A stretch of 64,000 nt of DNA from Rhizobacter terrae (GTDB taxonomy: Bacteria; Pseudomonadota; Gammaproteobacteria; Burkholderiales; Burkholderiaceae_C), in the NCBI RefSeq assembly GCF_003852895.1, contig NZ_QUSW01000001.1, forward strand, positions 496,001-560,000. Reading direction: 5' to 3'. The first letter of the stretch is position 1, and each line of letters starts with the position of its first letter. Both the position numbers and the translations under genes were made by a program. The notes below the pieces were generated by a model that had not been told where the DNA came from, did no database searches, and saw only the letters and a list, made by a program, of their open reading frames with translations. Below are positions 1 through 11,957 of the stretch, in pieces.

Positions 1-1322
<1,322 letters not shown>

Positions 1323-1342
1323 CTTGGGGTGTCCTTCGTCGT

Positions 1343-2875
<1,533 letters not shown>

Positions 2876-2894
2876 GGTGTGTGGTCCTCGGTGC

Positions 2895-3878
2895 TTATCG
2901 GTTCTCGAACAGGTCGAGCAGCGCGCGCGCGGCGGCTGACGGAGCGATGCGCGCGTCAGCAACGTCGCGCAGGGTGTGGGGCAGTGCGTCGTGCACGGAT
3001 GGGTGGCGCTTGAAGTCGGACTGAAGCCGGGCGTGGATCAGGTCCCACATCCACGACAAGGCCTGCGATTTGCGGCGTGCTTCGAACTCGCCGCTGGACT
3101 GGCGCTGGTCCTTGAACTGCGTCACGCGTTGCCAGAATTCGTCGATGCCCTGCGACTTGAGGGCACTCATCTGCATCACCTGCGGCGTCCAGTGCCCGGC
3201 CTTGCCGTGGAAGCTGAACACACGCAGGGCGCTGGTGATGGTGGCCTGCGCACGCATGGCGGCATCGGGGTCGATGTCGGCCTTGTTGATGACCACGAGG
3301 TCGGCCAGCTCCATCACGCCCTTCTTGATCGCCTGCAAGTCGTCGCCGGCGTTGGGCAGTTGCAGCAGCACGAACATGTCGGTCATGTTGGCCACCGCGG
3401 TCTCGCTCTGGCCGACGCCGACGGTCTCGACGATCACCACGTCGTAACCCGCGGCTTCGCACACGAGCATGGCCTCGCGCGTCTTCTCGGCCACGCCGCC
3501 CAGCGTGCCGGACGAGGGCGAGGGGCGGATGTAGGCGGCGTCATGCACGGAGAGCTTCTCCATGCGCGTCTTGTCGCCGAGGATGGAGCCGCCGGAGATG
3601 GTGGATGACGGGTCGACCGTCAGCACGGCCACGCGGTGGCCCTTGGCGATCAAGTCGAGGCCCAGGGCCTCGATGAACGTGGACTTGCCCACGCCCGGCA
3701 CGCCGGAGATGCCGATGCGCAGGGCCTTGCCGGTTTCGGCCAGCAATGCATTCAGCAAACCATCGGCTCTCTCGCGATGATCCGGCCGCGTGGACTCCAG
3801 CAAGGTGATGGCCTTGGCAATGGCTCTGCGTTCGCCTCGGCGAACGCCACTTGTCAACGCGAGGTCGGCAGGACTCAT
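2895..3878 (-). CDS. meaB: Methylmalonyl-CoA mutase-associated G3E GTPase MeaB (ArgK family)
   Basis: This 327-residue P-loop GTPase chaperones methylmalonyl-CoA mutase: it gates cobalamin loading and protects or reactivates the enzyme. The Walker A region GVPGVGKST lies near residue 65, a switch segment ETVGVGQSE follows, and VINKAD is the guanine-specificity motif. The older name ArgK (LAO/AO transport ATPase) applies to the same family. The start at 3878 (MSPADLALT) lies 10 bases after the mutase stop, so the two are translationally close. Position between mcm and pccB is the usual functional context for MeaB. Confidence 0.94.
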   Translation of the reverse strand: MSPADLALTSGVRRGERRAIAKAITLLESTRPDHRERADGLLNALLAETGKALRIGISGVPGVGKSTFIEALGLDLIAKGHRVAVLTVDPSSTISGGSILGDKTRMEKLSVHDAAYIRPSPSSGTLGGVAEKTREAMLVCEAAGYDVVIVETVGVGQSETAVANMTDMFVLLQLPNAGDDLQAIKKGVMELADLVVINKADIDPDAAMRAQATITSALRVFSFHGKAGHWTPQVMQMSALKSQGIDEFWQRVTQFKDQRQSSGEFEARRKSQALSWMWDLIHARLQSDFKRHPSVHDALPHTLRDVADARIAPSAAARALLDLFENR

Positions 3879-3888
3879 CTCCACGCGG

Positions 3889-6045
3889 TCAGGCCTTGGT
3901 GAGGTTGGCCCGGATCTGCTCCAGCACATCCTTCGCACTTGCCGGAATCGGCGTGCCGGGGCCGTAGATGCCCTTCACGCCCGCTTCGTACAGGAAGTCG
4001 TAGTCCTGCCGCGGAATCACGCCGCCCACGAACACGATGATGTCGTCGGCACCTTGTTCCTTGAGCGACTTGATGATCGCCGGCACCAGCGTCTTGTGCC
4101 CGGCCGCCAGCGTGGACACGCCCACCGCATGCACGTCGTTCTCGATGGCTTGCCGCGCGCACTCCTCGGCCGTCTGGAACAGCGGCCCCATGTCCACGTC
4201 GAAGCCCAGATCAGCAAACGCCGTGGCCACGACCTTGGCCCCGCGGTCGTGCCCGTCCTGCCCCAGCTTGGCGATCATCACGCGCGGGCGGCGGCCCTGC
4301 TGTTCGGCAAACTCCGCGATCTCCTGCTGGAGCTTGGCCCAGCCTTCGGCACTGTCGTAGGCAGCTGCGTACACACCGGTCACCTTTTGCGTATCGGCGC
4401 GATGGCGCCCCCAGACCTTTTCCAGCGCATCGGACACCTCGCCCACCGTCGCCCGCAGGCGGACGGCCTGGATGGACAGGTCGAGCAGGTTGCCCTCGCC
4501 AGTCTCCGCGCAGCGCGACAGTTGTGCAAGCGCGCTTTCCACCGCCTTCACGTCGCGCGTGGCACGCAATTGCTTGAGGCGCGCCACCTGGTTCTCGCGC
4601 ACCGCATGGTTGTCGATGTCGAGGATCTCGATCGGGTCCTCCTTCGCCAGCTTGTACTTGTTCACGCCGACGATCACGTCGCGGCCGGAATCGATGCGCG
4701 CCTGCTTCTCCGCCGCGCTCGCCTCGATCTTCAGCTTGGCCCAGCCGCTTTCCACGGCGTGGGTCATGCCGCCCATCTTGTCGACTTCTTCGATGATGGC
4801 CCAGGCCTTGTCGGCCATGTCCTGCGTGAGCTTCTCCATCATGTAGGAGCCGGCCCACGGGTCCACCACGTTGGTGATGTGCGTCTCTTCCTGGATGATG
4901 AGCTGCGTGTTGCGCGCGATGCGGGCGCTGAACTCGGTGGGCAGCGCGATGGCTTCGTCCAGCGCGTTGGTGTGCAGCGACTGCGTGCCGCCGAACACCG
5001 CGGCCATGGCTTCGATGGTGGTGCGCACGACGTTGTTGTACGGGTCCTGCTCCGTCAGCGACCAGCCCGAGGTCTGGCAGTGCGTGCGCAGCATCTGGCT
5101 CTTGGGGTTCTTGGCACCGAAGTCCTTCATGATGCGCCACCACAGCAGGCGGGCCGCGCGCATCTTGGCGACTTCGAGGTAGAAGTTCATGCCGATGGCC
5201 CAGAAGAAGCTGAGCCGCCCGGCGAAGTCGTCGACGTCCAGTCCCTTCTTGATCGCCGTCTTCACATACTCCTTGCCGTCGGCCAGCGTGAAGGCCAGCT
5301 CCAGCGCCTGGTTCGCGCCCGCCTCCTGCATGTGGTAGCCGGAGATGGAGATCGAGTTGAACTTCGGCATGTTCTTCGCCGTGTACTCGATGATGTCGCC
5401 GATGACGCGCATCGACGGCTCGGGCGGGAAGATGTAGGTGTTGCGGACCATGAACTCCTTGAGGATGTCGTTCTGGATGGTTCCGCTCAGCTTGTCCTGC
5501 GGCACGCCCTGCTCTTCGGCGGCCACCACGTAGCCCGCCAGCACCGGCAGCACCGCGCCGTTCATCGTCATGGACACACTCACCTTGTCCAGCGGAATGC
5601 CGTTGAACAGGATCTTCATGTCCTCCACGCTGTCCACCGCCACGCCGGCCTTGCCGACGTCGCCGGTGACGCGCGGGTGGTCGCTGTCGTAGCCGCGGTG
5701 GGTGGCCAGGTCGAAGGCCACGCTCACGCCCTGCGCGCCGGCGGCCAGGGCCTTGCGATAGAACTCGTTGGACGCCTCGGCGGTGGAGAAGCCCGCGTAC
5801 TGCCGGATGGTCCAGGGCCGCACGGCGTACATGGTGGCCTGCGGGCCACGCACGAAGGGTGCGAAGCCGGGCAAGGTGTCGGTGTGGGGCAGGCCCTGCA
5901 CGTCGGCCGCGGTGTACAGCGGCTTGACGGTGATGCCGTCCGGCGTGTGCCAGTCCAGCGCCTGCACATCACCGCCCGGCGCGGATTTGGCCGCAGCCTT
6001 GGCCCACGCGTCGAGCGACTTCGAATTCAACAGATCATCGGACAT
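3889..6045 (-). CDS. mcm: Methylmalonyl-CoA mutase, single-chain form
   Basis: This 718-residue adenosylcobalamin enzyme isomerises (R)-methylmalonyl-CoA to succinyl-CoA in the cytoplasm, feeding propionate carbon into the TCA cycle. The TIM-barrel substrate domain (about residues 40-560) includes [18 protein letters not shown] and [14 protein letters not shown]. The C-terminal B12 domain carries DGHDRG at about residues 597-602, whose histidine ligates cobalt, plus GGVIPRQDY. Length fits the large catalytic subunit carrying its own B12 domain. It is the first gene of the operon and is divergent from a GntR regulator. No methylmalonyl-CoA epimerase is seen in this window. Confidence 0.96.
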   Translation of the reverse strand: MSDDLLNSKSLDAWAKAAAKSAPGGDVQALDWHTPDGITVKPLYTAADVQGLPHTDTLPGFAPFVRGPQATMYAVRPWTIRQYAGFSTAEASNEFYRKALAAGAQGVSVAFDLATHRGYDSDHPRVTGDVGKAGVAVDSVEDMKILFNGIPLDKVSVSMTMNGAVLPVLAGYVVAAEEQGVPQDKLSGTIQNDILKEFMVRNTYIFPPEPSMRVIGDIIEYTAKNMPKFNSISISGYHMQEAGANQALELAFTLADGKEYVKTAIKKGLDVDDFAGRLSFFWAIGMNFYLEVAKMRAARLLWWRIMKDFGAKNPKSQMLRTHCQTSGWSLTEQDPYNNVVRTTIEAMAAVFGGTQSLHTNALDEAIALPTEFSARIARNTQLIIQEETHITNVVDPWAGSYMMEKLTQDMADKAWAIIEEVDKMGGMTHAVESGWAKLKIEASAAEKQARIDSGRDVIVGVNKYKLAKEDPIEILDIDNHAVRENQVARLKQLRATRDVKAVESALAQLSRCAETGEGNLLDLSIQAVRLRATVGEVSDALEKVWGRHRADTQKVTGVYAAAYDSAEGWAKLQQEIAEFAEQQGRRPRVMIAKLGQDGHDRGAKVVATAFADLGFDVDMGPLFQTAEECARQAIENDVHAVGVSTLAAGHKTLVPAIIKSLKEQGADDIIVFVGGVIPRQDYDFLYEAGVKGIYGPGTPIPASAKDVLEQIRANLTKA

Positions 6046-6121
6046 GCATGCCCCTGCGTCGTGAAGGAACGGCGAGCGTCAAAACGGGTGGCGGGAATCA
6101 CGCCTTGTTGCCGCTGGCGGC

Positions 6122-6150
6122 TTGAAGTGCCGCGCCGTCTCCTCCATAAT
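6122..6150 (+). promoter_or_regulatory. Candidate sigma70 promoter of the GntR regulator gene
   Basis: A TTGAAG hexamer at 6122-6127 is followed after exactly 17 bases by CATAAT at 6145-6150. This gives a predicted transcript start near 6157, about 40 bases before the regulator ATG. The -10 hexamer overlaps the palindrome at 6146-6165, so repressor binding there would block the promoter. This is pattern matching only. Confidence 0.5.
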
Positions 6151-6165
6151 TCAAAATTGAATTAT
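6146..6165. promoter_or_regulatory. Perfect 9+2+9 palindrome, candidate GntR/FCD operator
   Basis: ATAATTCAA and TTGAATTAT are perfect inverted arms separated by AA. The element is AT-only apart from two G/C pairs, in a genome that is otherwise strongly GC-rich. It lies in the 152-base divergent region between mcm (minus) and the GntR gene (plus). It overlaps the candidate plus-strand -10 box and, on the minus strand, a TATAAT hexamer (6166-6161) that could serve mcm. FCD-type GntR proteins usually bind short palindromes in their own divergent promoter. Assignment to this regulator is inference. Confidence 0.65.
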
Positions 6166-6197
6166 AGCTTCAGGCTGTTTTCCCGCACCAGCCCGCC

Positions 6198-6878
6198 ATG
6201 GCCGCTCCCCGCACCGACATCACCGCCCCCGTTGCCCCGCCTGCCGCCCGGCTGGCGGACGTGCCCTTGTACCAGCGGGTGGCCGAACGGCTGCGCGAGC
6301 GCATCGTGGCACACAGCATGGCCCCGGGCAGCTGGATCGACGAACAAGCCCTGACCGGCGAGCTGGGCATCAGCCGCACGCCCTTGCGCGAGGCGCTGAA
6401 GGTGCTGGCCGCCGAAGGCCTGGTCACCATGAAGCCGAGGCGCGGCGCGTACGTGACCGAGGTGTCCGAACGCGACCTGTCCGAGGTGTTCCACCTGCTG
6501 GCCCTGCTGGAAAGCGATGCCGCCGCCGTGGTGGCCGCCCAGGGCAGCGACGAGCAGTTGGCCGAGCTGGCTGCGCTGCACGGCCAGCTTGAAGCCACCG
6601 TCGCCGAGCGCGACGCCTTCTTCGCCGCCAATGAGCGCTTCCACATGCGCCTCCTGGAGATCGCCGACAACCGCTGGCGCAACCAGATGGTGGCCGACCT
6701 GCGCAAGGTGATGAAGCTGTACCGGCACCATTCGCTGTTCAAGCAAGGCCGGCTGGAGGCGTCGCTCAAGGAGCACCGCAAGATCATGGCGGCGTTGAAG
6801 GCACGCGACGCCGACAAGGTGCGCGAGCTGATGCAGCAACACCTGGCGCAAGGCAAGGACGCGGCTTCGCAGCGATAG
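6198..6878 (+). CDS. GntR family transcriptional regulator, FCD (FadR-like) subfamily
   Basis: This 226-residue regulator has an N-terminal winged helix (about residues 25-90), with the recognition region LGISRTPLREALKVLAAEGL and the wing PRRGAYV. An all-helical FCD ligand domain (about 100-215) follows, containing the typical NERFHMRLLEIADN segment. FCD-type GntR proteins usually sense small organic acids or acyl-CoA-related ligands and repress adjacent operons. It is divergent from mcm-meaB-pccB-pccA and shares a 152-base regulatory region holding a perfect palindrome. Control of propionate catabolism is therefore the likely role, but the ligand is not visible in the sequence. Start ATG at 6198 gives the family-length N-terminus. 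Confidence 0.88.
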   Translation: MAAPRTDITAPVAPPAARLADVPLYQRVAERLRERIVAHSMAPGSWIDEQALTGELGISRTPLREALKVLAAEGLVTMKPRRGAYVTEVSERDLSEVFHLLALLESDAAAVVAAQGSDEQLAELAALHGQLEATVAERDAFFAANERFHMRLLEIADNRWRNQMVADLRKVMKLYRHHSLFKQGRLEASLKEHRKIMAALKARDADKVRELMQQHLAQGKDAASQR

Positions 6879-6942
6879 CCCACGCGGACTTTGCCACTTC
6901 GATGGTCAACGCGTGGGTCCGCTGCGCTTGACCCACCCTACA
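6879..6942. repeat. Short inverted-repeat element between gntR and folA
   Basis: The gap holds two nested inverted repeats. CCCACGCG (6879-6886) pairs with CGCGTGGG (6910-6917), and GTGGGT (6913-6918) pairs with ACCCAC (6931-6936), followed by CCTAC. The second half resembles short dispersed palindromic elements with a GTAGGGTGGGT core that I recall from many proteobacterial intergenic regions. I see no second copy in this window, so dispersal is not shown. The arms could also form a transcript end for gntR, but there is no U-run. Confidence 0.4.
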
Positions 6943-6955
6943 TACAATCCGTGGC

Positions 6956-7453
6956 ATGCCCCGCCCCACCCTCAGCCTCATCGCCGCCGTCGCGCGCCGC
7001 GGCGCCATCGGCCGCGACAACCAGCTGCTGTGCCGCATTTCCGAAGACCTGAAGTTCTTCAAGCGGACCACCCTCGGGTCGCCGGTCATCATGGGCCGCA
7101 AGACCTGGGACTCCATCGGCCGGCCGCTGCCGGGGCGCCGCAACATCGTCATCACCCGCAACCGGCAATGGCAGGCCGAGGGCGTGGAGCGGACGGGGTC
7201 TCTCGATGAAGCCTTGTCGCTTGTGCAGAATGCGCCCAAGGTCTTCATCATCGGTGGCGGCGAGATCTACCGGCAGGCACTGCCAATGGCCGATGAGCTC
7301 GTGCTGACCGAGATCGATGCAGACTTCGAGGCCGATGCATTCTTTCCCGAATGGGACCGCACGCAGTTCACCTCGCAGGCCAGCGAACCCCAGACCAGCG
7401 AACACGGGTACCCCTACCGCTGGGTCACCTACCAACGACAACACGGAGCTTGA
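6956..7453 (+). CDS. folA: Dihydrofolate reductase
   Basis: This 165-residue enzyme reduces dihydrofolate to tetrahydrofolate with NADPH and is the target of trimethoprim. Diagnostic segments are IAAVARRGAIGRDNQL (substrate and cofactor loop), VIMGRKTWDSIGRPLPGR (signature with NADPH-binding residues) and VFIIGGGEIYRQALP near residue 100. Length is that of chromosomal bacterial DHFR. The acidic residue that binds the pteridine lies in the SEDLKFFKR helix. The next gene, a DUF4337 protein, starts 3 bases after the stop, so the two are probably co-transcribed. Confidence 0.96.
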   Translation: MPRPTLSLIAAVARRGAIGRDNQLLCRISEDLKFFKRTTLGSPVIMGRKTWDSIGRPLPGRRNIVITRNRQWQAEGVERTGSLDEALSLVQNAPKVFIIGGGEIYRQALPMADELVLTEIDADFEADAFFPEWDRTQFTSQASEPQTSEHGYPYRWVTYQRQHGA

Positions 7454-7456
7454 ACA

Positions 7457-8029
7457 ATGTCGGGACACGGTTTTCACGTGCATGGTCCGCACGACCACGA
7501 ACTGGAACACGCGGCGCAGCATGGCGACGGCCATGCCGGCCAGCTGGCGGTGGTGACGGCCATCCTCGCCACGGTGGGCGCCATCTTCGGCTACATGGGC
7601 GGAGCCACGCAGGCCAATGCGGGCCTGCTGAAGAACGACGCGGCCATCAAGAAGACGGAAGCGTCCAACCAGTGGAACTACTACCAGGCCAAGAGCAGCA
7701 AGCAGAACCTCTCGGAGCTGGCGCTCGAACTCGCGCCTGAGGGCCGCAAGCCGTTCTACACGGAAGAGATCAAGCGCTACAAGGCCGAGAAGGCCGACAT
7801 CAAGACCGCCGCGGAGAAACTCGAAGCCGAGGCCAAGGACTTCGACAAGAAGAGCGATGAGCAGATCCACCAGCACCACCGCTGGGCCCAGGCCACCACC
7901 GCCTTGCAGATCTCCATCGCCATGGCGGCCATCGCGCTGCTGACCAAGAAGCAATGGGCGGAGTACGTCGTGTACGGCCTGAGCGTGGTCGGCGTGGGAC
8001 TGGGCATCGCCGCCTGGCTGCACTACTGA
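7457..8029 (+). CDS. DUF4337 domain membrane protein
   Basis: This 190-residue inner-membrane protein has unknown function. The first 25 residues are rich in His, Gly and Asp (MSGHGFHVHGPHDHELEHAA), a possible metal-binding tail. A transmembrane segment follows at about 29-49 (LAVVTAILATVGAIFGYMGG). The middle is a charged helical region (about 65-140) with NQWNYYQAKSSKQ, typical of DUF4337. Two more membrane segments lie at about 147-165 and 170-188. It begins 3 bases after folA with GGAG about 8 bases upstream of its ATG. Nothing in the sequence links it to folate metabolism. Confidence 0.85.
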   Translation: MSGHGFHVHGPHDHELEHAAQHGDGHAGQLAVVTAILATVGAIFGYMGGATQANAGLLKNDAAIKKTEASNQWNYYQAKSSKQNLSELALELAPEGRKPFYTEEIKRYKAEKADIKTAAEKLEAEAKDFDKKSDEQIHQHHRWAQATTALQISIAMAAIALLTKKQWAEYVVYGLSVVGVGLGIAAWLHY

Positions 8030-8048
8030 AGGCCACCGCGCCGCACGC

Positions 8049-8681
8049 ATGATCCGCCTGCTGCTCGTCGACGACCACCCGCTGGTGCGTGACGGGCTGC
8101 GTGCCCGGCTGTCGGGCGTCGCCGGGCTGGACGTGGCCGGCGAGGCCGGCAATGCCACCGAGGCGCAGGAACAGGTTCGCGCCCTCGCGCCCGACATCGT
8201 GCTGATGGACGTGGGCATGCGCGACATGAACGGCATCGAGCTCACGGCCATGCTCTTGCGCGAGCATCCGCAGCTGCGCGTGCTGATGCTCAGCATGTAC
8301 GACAACGCCGAGTACGTTCAGCGCGCGCTGCAGGCCGGCGCGCGTGGCTACGTGCTCAAGGGCGCGCCGTCGATCGAGATCGTCAATGCCATCCGCGCCG
8401 TCGCCGCGGGCGGCACCTTCCTCGCGCCGGACGTGTCGCGCCGGCTCTTCGACAAGGAAGCGCCGGAGCCGGCGCTCTCGGCCCGTGAGGGCCAGATCCT
8501 CTCCGCGCTCGCGCGGGGACTGGCGAGCAAGCAGATTGCCCGCGAGCTCGACCTGAGCGTGCGCACGGTCGATGCGCACCGCCAGAGCATCAAGCGCAAG
8601 CTGGACCTGGACGGCCAGGCCGAGCTCATCAAGTACGCCGTGGAGCACGTGCGCCGCCACGGCAACAAGTCCTCGGGCTAA
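8049..8681 (+). CDS. Response regulator, NarL/LuxR family
   Basis: This 210-residue two-component regulator has an intact receiver domain. The acidic pair is in LLLVDDHPLVRDGL, the phospho-acceptor Asp is near residue 54 (DIVLMDVGMRDMNG), and the conserved Lys is in ARGYVLKG. The C-terminal LuxR helix-turn-helix is at about 145-200 (LARGLASKQIARELDLSVRT). It lies upstream of the DUF3311/symporter pair, with the only histidine kinase of matching type (HisKA_3) directly after the symporter. It is therefore likely the partner of that kinase and an activator of the transporter genes. Confidence 0.92.
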   Translation: MIRLLLVDDHPLVRDGLRARLSGVAGLDVAGEAGNATEAQEQVRALAPDIVLMDVGMRDMNGIELTAMLLREHPQLRVLMLSMYDNAEYVQRALQAGARGYVLKGAPSIEIVNAIRAVAAGGTFLAPDVSRRLFDKEAPEPALSAREGQILSALARGLASKQIARELDLSVRTVDAHRQSIKRKLDLDGQAELIKYAVEHVRRHGNKSSG

Positions 8682-8818
8682 CCCTTAGGTGGTCTGGCGC
8701 GGTCCCGCCGCGCATTGCGACGGATGCGCCGGGAGGCGCGCTTTCCGATGATCTCGCATGGACGCCGCTGCGCGCAATGCACGCGCCGCGACAGGATTTT
8801 CATCTCAGGAGACATGCC

Positions 8819-8998
8819 ATGCGGATACTGCTTGCGCTTCCGTTCCTAGGCCTGCTGGGGGTGCCGTTCTACAACGACACCACGCCAGCGCTGTGGGGCT
8901 TTCCCTTCTTCTACTGGTACCAGCTCGCCTGGGTGCCGCTCACTTCGCTGCTGATCTGGATCGTGTACCGCCACGGCGTGAAGAAGGGAGACGAGTGA
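8819..8998 (+). CDS. DUF3311 small membrane protein, symporter partner
   Basis: This 59-residue protein has two hydrophobic segments: about residues 2-16 (RILLALPFLGLLGVP) and about 27-46, around a YWYQL motif typical of DUF3311. The start at 8819 is preceded by AGGAGA at the proper distance, so the longer in-frame upstream start at 8777 was rejected. The stop overlaps the start of the next gene by one base (TGATG). DUF3311 proteins nearly always precede a sodium:solute symporter, and this pairing suggests an accessory or assembly role. Confidence 0.85.
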   Translation: MRILLALPFLGLLGVPFYNDTTPALWGFPFFYWYQLAWVPLTSLLIWIVYRHGVKKGDE

Positions 8999-10509
8999 TG
9001 GAACAGCACCTCGACTGGACGGCGCTGGGTGTCTTCGCATTCTTCTTCGTGCTCGTCACGGTGCTGGGCTTCGCCGCCTCGCGCTGGCAGCGCGGCAAGG
9101 CCAGCGGCGATGCACACCTGGATGAATGGGGCCTGGGCGGCCGCAACTTCGGCACGTGGATCACCTGGTTCCTGGTGGGCGGCGACTTCTACACCGCCTA
9201 CACCGTGATCGCCGTGCCGGCCCTCGTGTTCGCGGTGGGCGCGTACGGTTTCTTCGCGTTGCCCTACACCATCCTCGTGTACCCGATCGTGTTCATGATC
9301 ATGCCCAAGCTGTGGGCCGCGGCGCAGCGCGACGGACACGTCACCGCCGCCGACGTGGTGTACGGCCGGCATCGCTCGCGCGCGCTGGAACTGGCGGTCG
9401 CGATCACGGGCGTGGTCGCCACCATGCCGTACATCGCGCTGCAGCTCATCGGCATGGAGGTGGTCATCAAGGCGCTGGGGCTCACCGGCGAACTGCCGCT
9501 GGCCGCCGCCTTCGTGATCCTCGCGCTCTACACCTACTCGGCGGGCCTGCGTGCACCGGCGCTCATCGCCTTCGTCAAGGACATCATGATCTACATCGTG
9601 GTGCTGGTGGCGGTGGTGATCGTGCCGATGAAGCTCGGCGGCTACGGCGTGGTGTTCGCCTCCGCAAGCGATGCCTTCGCGGCCAAGGGCGGCATGACCG
9701 GCCTCACGCTCAAGTCGGCGCAGGTGCTGCCCTTCGCCACGCTGGCGCTGGGCTCGGCCCTCGCGGCCTTCATGTACCCGCACACGCTCACCGGCATCTT
9801 CGCTGCGAAGAATGCGGACACCATCCGCAAGAACGCCGTCTTCCTGCCGGCGTACACCGTGCTGCTCGGCCTGATCGCGCTGCTGGGCTTCATGGCGCAT
9901 GCGGCGCACATCTCGGTCAAGAGCAACAACGACGTGGTGCCTGCGCTGTTCAACGCGCTCTTCCCGAGCTGGTTCAGCGGCTTCGCCTTCGCGGCCATCG
10001 CCATCGGCGCGCTGGTGCCCGCAGCGGTGATGTCCATCGGTGCGGCCAACCTCTTCACGCGCAACTTCTGGAAGCCCTACGTGGACTCGAACGTGTCCCC
10101 GGCCGGTGAAGCCAAGGTGGCGAAAATCGTCTCGCTGGTGGTGAAGTTCGGCGCGCTGGTGTTCATCCTCTTCCTGCCCACCAAGTTCGCGCTCGACCTG
10201 CAACTGCTGGGCGGCCTGTGGATCCTGCAGACCTTCCCCGCCGTCGTCTTCGGCCTGTTCTTCAAGCGCCTGCATTCCACCGCCCTGCTCGCGGGCTGGG
10301 CAGTGGGCATTGCCGGAGGCAGCTGGCTGGCCTGGGCCGATGGCCTGAAGCCTGTGCACACGCTGGTGATGGGTGGCAGCAGCTTCGCCGTCTACACCGG
10401 GCTGCTCGCGCTGGTGGTGAACATTGCCGTTGCCCTGCTGGTGCATGCCGTGCTTGGCATGGCCGGCAAGCAGCAACCGGAGGCCGTTGCACAAGGCGCA
10501 GCGGGTTGA
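8998..10509 (+). CDS. Sodium:solute symporter family protein, monocarboxylate (MctP)-like
   Basis: This 503-residue inner-membrane symporter has about 13 hydrophobic segments and uses the sodium gradient for uptake. SSSF features include GLGGRNFGTWITWFLVGGDF near residues 43-62 and the long GALVPAAVMSIGAANLFTRN segment. Neighbouring DUF3311 plus a cache-type histidine kinase and LuxR-type regulator resemble the monocarboxylate (lactate, pyruvate, acetate) uptake systems described as MctP with MctSR in rhizobia. The substrate here is inferred, not read from residues. Translation is coupled to the DUF3311 gene by the one-base stop/start overlap. Confidence 0.88.
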   Translation: MEQHLDWTALGVFAFFFVLVTVLGFAASRWQRGKASGDAHLDEWGLGGRNFGTWITWFLVGGDFYTAYTVIAVPALVFAVGAYGFFALPYTILVYPIVFMIMPKLWAAAQRDGHVTAADVVYGRHRSRALELAVAITGVVATMPYIALQLIGMEVVIKALGLTGELPLAAAFVILALYTYSAGLRAPALIAFVKDIMIYIVVLVAVVIVPMKLGGYGVVFASASDAFAAKGGMTGLTLKSAQVLPFATLALGSALAAFMYPHTLTGIFAAKNADTIRKNAVFLPAYTVLLGLIALLGFMAHAAHISVKSNNDVVPALFNALFPSWFSGFAFAAIAIGALVPAAVMSIGAANLFTRNFWKPYVDSNVSPAGEAKVAKIVSLVVKFGALVFILFLPTKFALDLQLLGGLWILQTFPAVVFGLFFKRLHSTALLAGWAVGIAGGSWLAWADGLKPVHTLVMGGSSFAVYTGLLALVVNIAVALLVHAVLGMAGKQQPEAVAQGAAG

Positions 10510-10522
10510 TGATGCCTTCTTC

Positions 10523-11896
10523 GTGCGCCTCAAGGCCAAGCTGATCCTGCTGGCGGCCGTCCCGCTGCTGCTGTCGCTCGCCCTGATCGCAGCAGCAGTG
10601 CGGACGCAGTCGCAAGAGCTTGCTCGACGGGAACACCTGCTCGTCGAGCAAGCCTACATGGCCGCACGGCAGGCCGAGCTCAAGCACTACGTCGAGCTGG
10701 CCACGGGCATGGTGCGCGCCTTGCGCGAGCAAGGCGGCAACACGGCCGACGTGCAGCGCGAGGCGCTTCGCCTGCTGTCGCTGCTGAGCTACGGCGACGA
10801 CGGCTACTTCTTCGTCTACGACCTGCAAGGCCGCGTGCTCATGCACTCGCGCCAGCCCGACCTCGTCGGGCAGAACCTGTGGACGCTGCGCGACCTGGAG
10901 GGCCAGCAGACCATCCAGCAACTCATCGCTCGCGCCCGCAGCGGTGGAGGCTACGTGCCCTACTTCTGGCGCAAGCCATCGAGCGGACTGATGGCGCGCA
11001 AGCTGGGCTACGTGGTCACGGTGCCCGATTGGGACTGGATGATCGGTACGGGCCTGTACCTCGACGACATCGATGCCACCATGGCAGAGCTGGACCGGCA
11101 GGCCGGCGGGCACATCCAGACGACGCTGCTGTGGATCGCCGGCATCGCGGCGCTGGGCATCGGCCTGCTCACCGCCAGCGGCGTGTGGCTGAACCTGTCG
11201 GAGCACAAGGTGACGGATGCCAAGTTGCGTCTGCTCGCGCGCCAGGTCGTGCAGTCACAGGAAGACGAGCGCGCCCATCTGGCGCGCGAGCTGCATGACG
11301 GCACCAGCCAGACCCTGGTGTCGGCCAAGCTGCAGATCGAAGCGGCGATGGACAAGCTCGGTCGCGGCGAGCGCGCAGTGGTGCTGTCGCTGGCCAAGGC
11401 GCTGGCGCGGCTCAACGACTCGCTGGATGAAGTGCGCCGCATCTCGCACCGCCTGCGCCCGGCCATGCTGGACACGCTGGGGCTGCCTGCCGCCCTCGAA
11501 CTGCTGGGGCGCGAGTGGGGCGAGCACTCGAGCGCCCGGGTTCGCGTCCGCATCGAAGGCACGCAGTCCGACCTTCCGGTGGAGGTGAAGACTGCCTTGT
11601 TCCGCGTGGCCCAGGAGGCCGTGACCAACATCAGCAAGCACGCGGACGCGCTGGAAGTGGACATCGTGCTGAGTTTCGATGCGCACTCGCTGCGGCTGGA
11701 CATCCGCGACGATGGATGCGGCTTCGACGCCGCGGCGGTGCAGCTCGATCCGCGCCGAGGCATCGGCCTGCGCAACATGCGCGAGCGCATGGCCTCGATC
11801 GGTGGACGCTTCGAGGTGCATTCAGGCGCAGGCAGTGGCACCTGGCTGGTGGCCAGCGTGCCGGCGGATGCCGTCGAGCGGCTGCGAAAGGCTTGA
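10523..11896 (+). CDS. Sensor histidine kinase with single cache domain (HisKA_3 type)
   Basis: With the GTG start at 10523 this is a 457-residue membrane kinase. It has a transmembrane segment at about 6-26 and a periplasmic cache domain (about 35-195) with YGDDGYFFVYDLQGRVLMH and DLVGQNLW. A second membrane segment lies at about 200-223. The HisKA_3 box ARELHDGTSQTL follows, with the phospho-His near residue 258, then an ATPase domain with QEAVTNISKHA and DDGCGFD. An ATG at 10424 is also in frame but lies inside the symporter and gives a non-family N-terminus. The start is uncertain because no clear Shine-Dalgarno precedes the GTG. It likely phosphorylates the regulator at 8049-8681. Confidence 0.85.
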   Translation: MRLKAKLILLAAVPLLLSLALIAAAVRTQSQELARREHLLVEQAYMAARQAELKHYVELATGMVRALREQGGNTADVQREALRLLSLLSYGDDGYFFVYDLQGRVLMHSRQPDLVGQNLWTLRDLEGQQTIQQLIARARSGGGYVPYFWRKPSSGLMARKLGYVVTVPDWDWMIGTGLYLDDIDATMAELDRQAGGHIQTTLLWIAGIAALGIGLLTASGVWLNLSEHKVTDAKLRLLARQVVQSQEDERAHLARELHDGTSQTLVSAKLQIEAAMDKLGRGERAVVLSLAKALARLNDSLDEVRRISHRLRPAMLDTLGLPAALELLGREWGEHSSARVRVRIEGTQSDLPVEVKTALFRVAQEAVTNISKHADALEVDIVLSFDAHSLRLDIRDDGCGFDAAAVQLDPRRGIGLRNMRERMASIGGRFEVHSGAGSGTWLVASVPADAVERLRKA

Positions 11897-11957
11897 GCCG
11901 CCAGCCGGGTTTTGCTGGAGGTGAATAATCGCCTCTTTCGTCCACCGCCCACGCCTC

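Noticed and set aside
10424-10522. Upstream in-frame ATG for the sensor kinase
   Set aside because: It lies inside the symporter gene and adds a Cys/Pro-rich segment unlike kinase N-termini; the GTG at 10523 begins the membrane helix directly.
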